In this document: one piece after another, positions 54,664 to 61,782 of the stretch
Position numbering within the stretch: position 1 is the stretch's first letter
Layout of the letters: every line of letters begins with the position of its first letter
Source: a virus
Length of the DNA stretch: 64,000 nt
Virus record (IMG/VR): IMGVR_UViG_3300010412_000004
Location: 1 to 64,000 of that record
Reading direction: 5' to 3' (one strand)
Program-made: the position numbers and the translations under genes
Notes under the pieces: model-generated
What the model saw: only the letters and a program-made list of their open reading frames with translations
Told to the model about the DNA's origin: nothing
Database searches by the model: none

Positions 54664-55359
54664 ATGACATTAATTCGTGGAGGGGATACCCCTCATGTTC
54701 TTCATGGTGTAGCCAAGGACTATAAACGTCTTTACTATTCAGACCATCTGGCTGCCTTAAGAGTTGATGTTACTCTTCAGGCTGGCTATGGTCTGGTAGA
54801 ACAAGGTTCTGCTCTAGCTATGAACATTTCAGCCGCTGGTAATATTGGGAAGTTGGTTCCGTACAATCCTACTTCCTGGGATTTTTCCTCACTCCATCCA
54901 GGTCGTGCCTTCCTTGTTGCCAATACTGGAACAACGGATAAATTCGTCTATGTGGCGATGGAGGACAGTTATAAATTCGCTATTGGGGATGATGTTATCC
55001 TTAATGATAACACAACCTCGGCTGAAAACAAAGGTGCGATCACAGCTATTGATAGAACCTCTGAGGTTCATCGGGCTAAGATCACCTTTACCGCGGCAAT
55101 TGGTGGTACAGCTTTCTTGACCACCCGTTATGCGTATCTTGCCGTGGAGGCAGGAGATAATACCAACAATTATTCAGATTGTGTTGGTATTCTGGAGAAA
55201 TCAGTTGACACCGGCGCTGGTCAATACGCCAAAGGTGCCAACGCCACCTTGATCATTGGTAACGCGGTCCTTTATGAGGGTCTGCTCACCAATGTTGACT
55301 CGGCGGCAAAAACAGACCTGTCCGCTGGTTCATTTGGACAGTACCTTTATATGAGATAA
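54664..55359 (+). CDS. head decoration protein-like
   Basis: 231 residues, SD GGAAGGAGGTGAATAAGT. Beta-rich, with Ala/Gly/Thr (YGLVEQGSALAMNISAAGNI, KFAIGDDVILNDNTTSAENK). Position directly before the major capsid gene and sequence type fit capsid-stabilising decoration proteins, which bind the outer capsid surface. GC-rich codon use like the capsid gene. Confidence 0.72.
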   Translation: MTLIRGGDTPHVLHGVAKDYKRLYYSDHLAALRVDVTLQAGYGLVEQGSALAMNISAAGNIGKLVPYNPTSWDFSSLHPGRAFLVANTGTTDKFVYVAMEDSYKFAIGDDVILNDNTTSAENKGAITAIDRTSEVHRAKITFTAAIGGTAFLTTRYAYLAVEAGDNTNNYSDCVGILEKSVDTGAGQYAKGANATLIIGNAVLYEGLLTNVDSAAKTDLSAGSFGQYLYMR

Positions 55360-55387
55360 AAATTCACTACGGAAGGAGGTGAAAAAT

Positions 55388-56716
55388 ATGCCAAGAGGTG
55401 CTTCCGACATTCCAGAACTGAGGTTGGAGGTTTTACAGGATTTCATGGAAACCTTCATGACTCCTCCCAACTTCGTTCTGCAAAATATGTTTCCTACTCG
55501 TCAATCGCCGTCGAGTACCATTAAGTGGGAAAGTCGTAGAGGAGGAAGAGGTTTAACACCCTTTGTTCCTCCAGGTGCTCCTGCACCACAGACGGCACCG
55601 CTCGGTGTTGCACAACATCAAGCGGAGGCGGCATACTGGAAGGAGAAAATGCCGTTCGACGAGGAATTTCTTAATAACCTACGTAGACCAGGTACCACGG
55701 TAGAGCATCAGTCGGCGGAACAAACGCTGGCTGAGAATTTGGCGAGTCTTAAAAATAGGTCTAGTCGTAGAAAAGAGTGGATGTTCGCTCAGATGCTCTT
55801 CAATAATGGTTTCAGCTATAAGGTGAAGCAGGGATATATGGCGTCGGTGGATTATCAAATTCCATCTGTCAACCGTGTAACCCTAGCTAGTGCTCGAAAC
55901 TGGAACAATGGAGGTAGTAAAAACATTCTGGAGGACATTCAATCAGGTAAGCAGGTAATTCATGATGCTTGTGGTGCGAAGGTGAATATCGCCCTTTTTA
56001 ACTCGAGTGTCTTAAAACTGCTCGCCAACGATTCGGCTATCCAAACCCTTTTGAGAAAGGATGCTTTCGGTCTTGGTAACCTTTATGGTAACCTAGCGGC
56101 CAACGTCCACGACATCATTGGGGTGAACGCTGCCGTGCTGGGAGCCTTGCTTGATATTGATCAATTCATAGTTTATGATGAGCAGTATGAGATTCAAGCC
56201 TGGCTGACCGCCGCCGTAACAGGCGGATCCACTACCTGGGTTTCAGTTGACTCTTCCCAAGATTTTGAGGCTGGAGGAGTTCTTAAAATCCATGATCAGA
56301 GCACTGGTGATTGGGAGGAAAGGGTAATTCTTTCTGTGAGTCAGGAAACTCAAAGAATCCAGATTGAGTATCCTACCACCTATAATTACCTGCCAGGTCA
56401 GGATTTTGTCCGTATGGCTAAGAAGTACGTCCCGGATGACAAATTCGTGATGATGGCCACACGAGTAGATGGTCAACCCATTGCCCAATACTATGAGGCT
56501 CCCTTTGGGAGGGCTCGTAGATGGGGACAGTATGTGGACCAGAGTGAAGATTGGGATCCTGAAGTTGTTTGGATCCGCGTTCAAGATAAAGGCCTCCCTG
56601 TTCTAATGCAGAGAGATGCCATGTATGTCCTCACGGTGTGGACACCGCCTGAGTTAGCGGCTACGTCAACCACAACCACTACTTCTTCAAGTAGTACGAC
56701 CACGACCACCGCGTAA
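55388..56716 (+). CDS. major capsid protein with Thr-rich C-terminal tag
   Basis: 442 residues from MPRGASDIPE (SD GGAAGGAGGTGAAAAAT). Fits the phage major capsid protein E family: FMTPPNFVLQNMFPTRQSPS, EKMPFDEEFLNNLRRPGTTV, ESRRGGRGLTPFVPPGAPAP, VWIRVQDKGLPVLMQRDAMY. The last 22 residues are TSTTTTTSSSSTTTTTA, a Ser/Thr tag that is not part of the fold and also ends other structural proteins here. Most GC-rich codon use in the window, as expected for the most abundant protein. Confidence 0.87.
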   Translation: MPRGASDIPELRLEVLQDFMETFMTPPNFVLQNMFPTRQSPSSTIKWESRRGGRGLTPFVPPGAPAPQTAPLGVAQHQAEAAYWKEKMPFDEEFLNNLRRPGTTVEHQSAEQTLAENLASLKNRSSRRKEWMFAQMLFNNGFSYKVKQGYMASVDYQIPSVNRVTLASARNWNNGGSKNILEDIQSGKQVIHDACGAKVNIALFNSSVLKLLANDSAIQTLLRKDAFGLGNLYGNLAANVHDIIGVNAAVLGALLDIDQFIVYDEQYEIQAWLTAAVTGGSTTWVSVDSSQDFEAGGVLKIHDQSTGDWEERVILSVSQETQRIQIEYPTTYNYLPGQDFVRMAKKYVPDDKFVMMATRVDGQPIAQYYEAPFGRARRWGQYVDQSEDWDPEVVWIRVQDKGLPVLMQRDAMYVLTVWTPPELAATSTTTTTSSSSTTTTTA

Positions 56717-56744
56717 TAGTGGCTGGTTGGAAGAGGATCAATCG

Positions 56745-57002
56745 ATGAATATCGAAAAGGTAATAATTAAGGTTACACTTAAAGGTGTTTCTAATCAATG
56801 GGAAGAAGGGGAGGTGTTATTTCCTCCCCTTCCCCAGGAAATTTTGCAAGAAATTGACCTAGGTAGGGATACCGTTGAGGTAGTAAAAATGGATGAAATT
56901 CCAAATAACATAATAGGATTACCTTCAATTACTACCTTAGTAAAAACCAAATCTACTTTGAAAAGAGAGGAAACCCGTATAAAGAGAGTCAGGAGAATGT
57001 AA
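56745..57002 (+). CDS. small head protein (85 aa), unknown
   Basis: From MNIEKVIIKVTLKGVSNQWE (AAGAGGATCAATCG upstream; an upstream in-frame Met lacks spacing). Basic C-terminus (KREETRIKRVRRM). Stop shares a base with the next start (TAATG). Likely a head-completion or connector accessory by position. Confidence 0.6.
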   Translation: MNIEKVIIKVTLKGVSNQWEEGEVLFPPLPQEILQEIDLGRDTVEVVKMDEIPNNIIGLPSITTLVKTKSTLKREETRIKRVRRM

Positions 57003-57454
57003 TGGAAAGAACTATGTTTATTCTTGAACTCAAACAAAGGGTAAAAGGTCTTTATAAGTATCTAGATAAAGTAGATTATGATAATGCTTTAGATGATGCC
57101 TCCAGAGAAACTGGATGGACATTTCCTGTTTCTGAGGATATTAAAATACTTTGGATTTTAAAAAGAGCCACAAGGCATCTTTATTCATATTTATTATCTG
57201 AATCTGCCCATAAGTTTAAATATGAACAGATTAACCTTCAACAAAGATATGAACATTACCGACAACTTGTAATAGATTTTGATAAAGAGTTCACTATATT
57301 TGTAGAGGAAAGGATTGATTTATTCGCAGGAGTTGATCCTTTTAAAATGTTTGCAACCAAAATAGATGCTGGATTCTCTTATGACATAGTAGGTAATGAA
57401 GATACATATAATAAAAATAATGAGGTAATATTTACCCCTACTGAGAATGATTGA
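57002..57454 (+). CDS. head-tail connector-like protein (150 aa)
   Basis: Helical (MFILELKQRVKGLYKYLDKV, DIKILWILKRATRHLYSYLL) with an acidic C-terminus. Follows the capsid gene by two, where connectors of the gp6/gp15 type normally lie. TAATG overlap at the start and TGATG at the end show tight coupling. Assignment by position. Confidence 0.58.
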   Translation: MERTMFILELKQRVKGLYKYLDKVDYDNALDDASRETGWTFPVSEDIKILWILKRATRHLYSYLLSESAHKFKYEQINLQQRYEHYRQLVIDFDKEFTIFVEERIDLFAGVDPFKMFATKIDAGFSYDIVGNEDTYNKNNEVIFTPTEND

Positions 57455-58128
57455 TGACCATTGGACCTGATATAAAGGAAGCTATTGTAGAGATAGGAAC
57501 CTTATTTACAATAGAAAGGGAATCTGGGGATATCACAGGGGAATACCTTAGTTATAAATCTAATGCTCAGGTTACCAAACCGTTCATTAGAGAATTCTTT
57601 TTAGATGCAGAACTATGTTATGATACGGAGGGTATTGGTGGGGATATAATCAAGTTCAATGCTACTGGAACTCGATATATCATCATGAACCGTACCCCAA
57701 TTCAGTTTGAGGATACCGTAATTAAGTGGGAGACCACTTTATATAAATCCAATACTCTCATTAATGTATATAGGCAATCATTAGTGAGAAACAGTCAAAC
57801 CTATAGAATGGATGTTACTTGGTCTCTTGTAGAATATAATAGATATGCCCTTATAACATCTCCACTCTATGGTATAGACCTTGAAACTGATGAACAATTA
57901 GGATTGTTGGGATTACAGGTACATGAGATGTATGTTCCAACATCCTATGATATTAAAGCACATGATCGGGTTCTTGTAATTGGGGAAAATGAGTATTTTA
58001 GGGTAGAGGCTGTAAAGAAGAGAAGATATGAAGGTGTGAATGTCCTTGAAATTGGTTATGATACAAGAGCCACTTCCACCACTACTTCCTCCTCAACTTC
58101 AACCTCTACAACCACTACCACAGCTTAG
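57454..58128 (+). CDS. head or neck protein with Thr-rich tag
   Basis: 224 residues. Beta-rich with IERESGDITGEYLSYKSNAQ and YDIKAHDRVLVIGENEYFRV, which fits a head-tail joining or stopper protein (the last domain resembles head-closure folds). Ends ATSTTTSSSTSTSTTTTTA, the same type of tag as the capsid protein. Confidence 0.62.
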   Translation: MTIGPDIKEAIVEIGTLFTIERESGDITGEYLSYKSNAQVTKPFIREFFLDAELCYDTEGIGGDIIKFNATGTRYIIMNRTPIQFEDTVIKWETTLYKSNTLINVYRQSLVRNSQTYRMDVTWSLVEYNRYALITSPLYGIDLETDEQLGLLGLQVHEMYVPTSYDIKAHDRVLVIGENEYFRVEAVKKRRYEGVNVLEIGYDTRATSTTTSSSTSTSTTTTTA

Positions 58129-58172
58129 GGGTTCAATTTTGGGATCTTTTTTCAGTATAGGAGAATATACTG

Positions 58173-58370
58173 ATGCCAACTAGTATTTATCAAGACTTTT
58201 GTCCAATCTGTAAGACGAGCACTTCTATATGGAAGGAGGGTAGGAAGATAACCTTGATGTGTCCTAGATGCAATCAAATTATCGCTGTTTATGAAATTCA
58301 AAATGATGTAGGTCATGGGAGTTTGCCTAAGGGAGAGTCTGTCCCTATTAATCCTAGTCACATCACTTGA
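58173..58370 (+). CDS. zinc-ribbon protein (65 aa)
   Basis: CPICKTSTSIWKEGRKITLM then CPRCNQIIAVYEI: textbook CxxC...CxxC ribbon. SD AGGAGAATATACTG. Its TGA stop overlaps the TTG start of the next gene. A zinc ribbon among head-tail genes is uncommon; function unknown. Confidence 0.68.
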   Translation: MPTSIYQDFCPICKTSTSIWKEGRKITLMCPRCNQIIAVYEIQNDVGHGSLPKGESVPINPSHIT

Positions 58371-58813
58371 AATTTCATGTTTTTGTACTGAGATCAAATA
58401 GGCCAAATTCTAACTTACCTAGGACCATCGAGTCTTTCTTAGGATTTGCAGATTGTATTTGGAAAGTCAGAAATTCTACCGAAATAAATTTTTTAAGTGT
58501 CCGAAGTGATTGGTTTGGTATTTTTTATGATAATGAATATATAGACGATGTCCTTAAAAAGTCTCTTGAAGAGTTTTTTGACAGGATGGAAGGAAATTCA
58601 AAAAAAGACCCTGTTCAAAGTGTGTTACTTTATAAAAGAATTCTAACTCCTAACATAGCGGCTTTTTCTGGTACACTTAGAATTTTTGGTAGAGATGTAT
58701 GGTTAAAACCAGATTTTATCCCTTTTTGTTCCTATACAATGCTATCCACAGAGGTTATTTTTAGAGGTAATATAAGAGAGCATGGCTTTTGTTTTCAATA
58801 TTCAAGATTTTAG
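58367..58813 (+). CDS. hypothetical protein (148 aa)
   Basis: TTG start overlapping the preceding TGA. KFHVFVLRSNRPNSNLPRTI is followed by a mixed alpha/beta chain with FGRDVWLKPDFIPFCSYTML. No family recognised. By position a head-tail joining factor or a non-structural insert. Confidence 0.6.
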   Translation: MKFHVFVLRSNRPNSNLPRTIESFLGFADCIWKVRNSTEINFLSVRSDWFGIFYDNEYIDDVLKKSLEEFFDRMEGNSKKDPVQSVLLYKRILTPNIAAFSGTLRIFGRDVWLKPDFIPFCSYTMLSTEVIFRGNIREHGFCFQYSRF

Positions 58814-59300
58814 AAGGTGGCAAACCGCCACAGTTCGTATCATAAGGAAAATGATAATAGAGAAAAATGATTTCCCTATGAGATGTGCCGTAGGGTATGT
58901 TAATCGTGTTCGTAGTGATATAGATAGACAGACCTACTCTGGTTATTACGCTCCTTATAATGATCGATATGCAAAATGGAAACAGAAACATTTTCCAGAA
59001 TCTGAAGGGTTTTGGCATTTGAGAGGATTTCTTAAAGGTAATTTAAGACCCTTCAAAGTAAGGGAGGGATGGTTTGGAGGAATTTCTGGAGACATTATAG
59101 TTCCAGGTTCTTCTTGGTTTGGGGATGGATTTAGTGGGAGGCCTGTTAGTTTAGCCCTATATGGATATTGGGGAGAATATGGAAGAACAGGACAACCTCC
59201 ACGTCCATTATTTAATCCTGCTCTTGAAGAGTTTAAAAGGAATGAATGGCAGGATGAAATAACCACAACTATGCGTAAAATCAGAGAGGCTTGGATATGA
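58782..59300 (+). CDS. neck/tail-completion protein (HK97 gp10-like)
   Basis: 172 residues. The C-terminal half LALYGYWGEYGRTGQPPRPL and FNPALEEFKRNEWQDEITTT is typical of HK97 gp10-type tail-completion proteins (E-x-G-T-x-x-x-P-A-R-P-F pattern). Overlaps the preceding gene by 32 nt and the next by 4 nt (ATGA). Confidence 0.7.
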   Translation: MAFVFNIQDFRRWQTATVRIIRKMIIEKNDFPMRCAVGYVNRVRSDIDRQTYSGYYAPYNDRYAKWKQKHFPESEGFWHLRGFLKGNLRPFKVREGWFGGISGDIIVPGSSWFGDGFSGRPVSLALYGYWGEYGRTGQPPRPLFNPALEEFKRNEWQDEITTTMRKIREAWI

Positions 59301-59533
59301 GGATAATTGATGTGTATCAAAAGGACACCTTTGTAGTTTTAGAACTTTCCTTAATACAACTCGAACATCTTGTTAAATGGATGAGCAGGGCGGAGAGTTC
59401 CTATGATGGAGAGAAAGAACCAGAAATGAGGATCGCAGGCGATTATGTAGTTAAGGAATTCTATAGGGGGTTATTAGATCTAGGCGAAAAAATAAAGCCT
59501 GGATTTATGGCAAATGTTGAAAGGGGTACTTAG
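59297..59533 (+). CDS. hypothetical protein (78 aa)
   Basis: From MRIIDVYQKDTFVVLELSLI (ATGA overlap). Beta-helix-like, charged. Precedes an intergenic gap with element copy E. No family recognised. Confidence 0.6.
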   Translation: MRIIDVYQKDTFVVLELSLIQLEHLVKWMSRAESSYDGEKEPEMRIAGDYVVKEFYRGLLDLGEKIKPGFMANVERGT

Positions 59534-59543
59534 TACTAGTTTT

Positions 59544-59564
59544 TAAAATTCGTGTAGAATTCAG
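59544..59564 (+). promoter_or_regulatory. recurrent regulatory element, copy E
   Basis: AAAATTCGTGTAGAATTCAGC, 49 nt before the tail terminator-like gene. Best match to the consensus. Confidence 0.65.
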
Positions 59565-59612
59565 CATTTCAGCACATACATTTTTTAGCTCAATTAAGGA
59601 GCACAACACAAA

Positions 59613-60089
59613 ATGTCACTAGACCCTACAGCCAGACGTTCTAATATAAAAGATAGTGTTAAAAAGCATTTTGTGGATAATGTTGAGACAATAGAAGGAA
59701 TTCCTGTTCTTTTTGATAGGTCCCTCATTTCTCCTGACCTTCAAGATAGATCAGTACATAGATGGGTTACAGTGGTTATGGGAGAGATGGAGATATCAGA
59801 CCTTTCGGATATATTAATTGAGGTGTATTGTTGCACAAGGCAGGATCCTGAAGGATTTAAGCTCGCACAGGTAGTAGATAAAGTAATGACTCATTTATCA
59901 GTGGACCCTACAACCTCTCCTACCAGTCTTAAAAGAATTCCTTTTTATCGTAGTTATTTCGATCAACCATGGGAAGAGATAGGTTCGCTCATTGTCCAAC
60001 AAGTAATGGAATCTGCAGAATTAAATGCCTCGGACGAGACTACATATAAGATATTAACTGTAAGGTTAAGAACTCCTTCTAAGGTGTGA
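59613..60089 (+). CDS. tail terminator-like protein
   Basis: 158 residues. RSNIKDSVKKHFVDNVETIE, VHRWVTVVMGEMEISDLSDI, LIEVYCCTRQDPEGFKLAQV: an alpha/beta layout like the gpU/tail-terminator group, and it sits just before the tail tube gene. SD TAAGGAGCACAACACAA. First gene after element E. Confidence 0.62.
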   Translation: MSLDPTARRSNIKDSVKKHFVDNVETIEGIPVLFDRSLISPDLQDRSVHRWVTVVMGEMEISDLSDILIEVYCCTRQDPEGFKLAQVVDKVMTHLSVDPTTSPTSLKRIPFYRSYFDQPWEEIGSLIVQQVMESAELNASDETTYKILTVRLRTPSKV

Positions 60090-60090
60090 T

Positions 60091-60387
60091 ATGGGCAGAA
60101 AATTCTTTTATTGTAGGAAATGTGGGAAAAAGTTGATACAGAAGATGCCAAATGGTCTTTGGAGATTCATATTTGGAGTATATAAGGAGGAAGATAAAAA
60201 TCAATTTAACATTCCAGATGGTGAGCCTCCTATTGAAATGCTCGTATATGGTTCTATTAAGATGAGATGTTTTAGGAAGACTTGTAGAGAGTGGAATACT
60301 CTGCATTTTTTTCCTTCTTCAGATGTATTCAATCTTGTTGGAGAAGAAAAAGGTAGTTCAATCAGAGATGAAGTTCTGGCTAAATAA
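60091..60387 (+). CDS. zinc-binding protein (98 aa)
   Basis: FFYCRKCGKKLIQKM and MRCFRKTCREW supply CxxC-type sites. Start is one base after the preceding stop. Aromatic-rich middle. The region contains an unusual number of zinc-ribbon proteins; role unknown. Confidence 0.62.
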   Translation: MGRKFFYCRKCGKKLIQKMPNGLWRFIFGVYKEEDKNQFNIPDGEPPIEMLVYGSIKMRCFRKTCREWNTLHFFPSSDVFNLVGEEKGSSIRDEVLAK

Positions 60388-60417
60388 TATTTTATAATAG
60401 AAAGGAGGTGAAAAAAT

Positions 60418-61044
60418 ATGCCACGTTATGGTCCTGTTACTAAAGATACCACCACAGTAGCTCTAGGTCTTGCTCAGATTCGTGTTGGTGCATCGGCGGC
60501 TAATATCACAAAGATTTACCCTATATTAGCCTCGGGAGCCTCTATTGGAGCCTTAGCCAATACGAAATTTACTGGCAATACTGAGTTTTTCAGATTGGAG
60601 TCTGGTTTTCCATTGTTAGAGGATGCTATTTTTCCTTTAAGGGAGGCCGCGGCTCTCGAATGTGCTTTTAAGGAACTTACCCCCGCCAATGTTGCCTTGG
60701 CGAAAGGGTTGGATCCTGCTTCATATTCTGAAGTCCATACTGGTTCTGTTCCTTTAGGAACCATTGCGGCTCCTACAGTACTCAGGATGGAAGCTATTTA
60801 TACCTATCCTGATCAAACGAACACCATGAACATTATCTTCCCCAGGTGTCAGGTTGCGGCTTCTATTGAAATGGAATTTGCCGCGGAGGAACCTGCCGCC
60901 GTTGCCATCGTAATTGAGGCTAAGAGGGCGGATAGTGAAATTACTGGAGGTAATGCAGTTTGGGATGCTATGCCTCTAGGACGTATTGTTTGGGATGATG
61001 GTACTGGGTTTACCACTACCTCAACCACAACCACCACCGCTTAA
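60418..61044 (+). CDS. major tail (tube) protein-like with Thr-rich tag
   Basis: 208 residues, SD AAAGGAGGTGAAAAAAT. Ala/Thr-rich beta protein (GASIGALANTKFTGNTEFFR, GSVPLGTIAAPTVLRMEAIY, ASIEMEFAAEEPAAVAIVIE). Position between the tail terminator and the frameshifted chaperone is that of the tail tube subunit. Ends TTSTTTTTTA, the third structural protein with this tag. Confidence 0.73.
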   Translation: MPRYGPVTKDTTTVALGLAQIRVGASAANITKIYPILASGASIGALANTKFTGNTEFFRLESGFPLLEDAIFPLREAAALECAFKELTPANVALAKGLDPASYSEVHTGSVPLGTIAAPTVLRMEAIYTYPDQTNTMNIIFPRCQVAASIEMEFAAEEPAAVAIVIEAKRADSEITGGNAVWDAMPLGRIVWDDGTGFTTTSTTTTTA

Positions 61045-61064
61045 TTGAGGGGAGGATTAGTAAG

Positions 61065-61544
61065 ATGCCAGAAAGAGTAGAAGATAGAAAACTCAACCCT
61101 CAGATTGTGGATATCTATGTTGGTAAACGCAATCTGAGGGAAATCTCTATTTATCCCTTGTCCTTAGGCGATCAAAGGAAATTGACTGGTATCATTTCTG
61201 AGGCTATTAATAGTTTCTTTTCGATGCACTCTGGAGAAATAAATGATATTGATCCTCAATTCATAGCTTTCTGCTTGGGGTTGATTGATAAGAACATTGA
61301 GAATTTGTCGGAAATGATAACAGATGAGGGAGTGGAGATTCTTGATGAAATAACTAATGATCAACTATCTAAAATTATTGAGATTGTATATACACAGAAT
61401 TATGATAAACCTGTAAAAAACGTGTTACGCCTCTTCGAGAAGTCACAGAAATCAGTATCGGAGAGGCCATCACAACCGTCTGTGAGTCCTACGGCTACAG
61501 GCTCTCCGACTTCTACCAGAAGAGTTTCAAGGAAGGAGGATTGA
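61065..61544 (+). CDS. tail assembly chaperone, unshifted product
   Basis: 159 residues, alpha-helical core (PLSLGDQRKLTGIISEAINS). From residue 120 the zero frame becomes SERPSQPSVSPTATGSPTST, a low-complexity end, while the -1 frame encodes a better protein. Equivalent to lambda gpG. Contains the slippery site A AAA AAC at 61415-61421. Confidence 0.78.
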   Translation: MPERVEDRKLNPQIVDIYVGKRNLREISIYPLSLGDQRKLTGIISEAINSFFSMHSGEINDIDPQFIAFCLGLIDKNIENLSEMITDEGVEILDEITNDQLSKIIEIVYTQNYDKPVKNVLRLFEKSQKSVSERPSQPSVSPTATGSPTSTRRVSRKED

Positions 61545-61777
61545 CCTTAGGTCAACTTGAAGTTCTATATGATGACTGCCAAAAAAGACTCTACAGCCAT
61601 TTAAGATTCCTTGCCGCATTACAAGGAGTAGATTTAGATAAGGAAACTCGGGAAAAGGAGGAGGAACAACTTACATTATTCAAAGATCCTAAAGAATATA
61701 CCCACCTATCCCCAGAAGAGGCTACTCAACTCACTCAAGAGATGTTAAAGCGGCATAGGAAAAAGTTAGGAGAATAA
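61065..61777 (+). CDS. tail assembly chaperone, -1 frameshift product (gpG-T type)
   Basis: The zero frame reads GTA AAA AAC at 61413-61421; slipping back one base on A AAA AAC continues as RVTPLREVTEISIGEAITTV, then CESYGYRLSDFYQKSFKEGG and joins the frame previously called from a TTG at 61541 (LTLGQLEVLYDDCQ...). Fusion of 119 + 118 residues. The -1 frame is open from 61421 to 61777 and protein-like throughout. Known: many tailed phages make such fusions just before the tape measure gene. Confidence 0.82.
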
Positions 61778-61782
61778 GGGAT

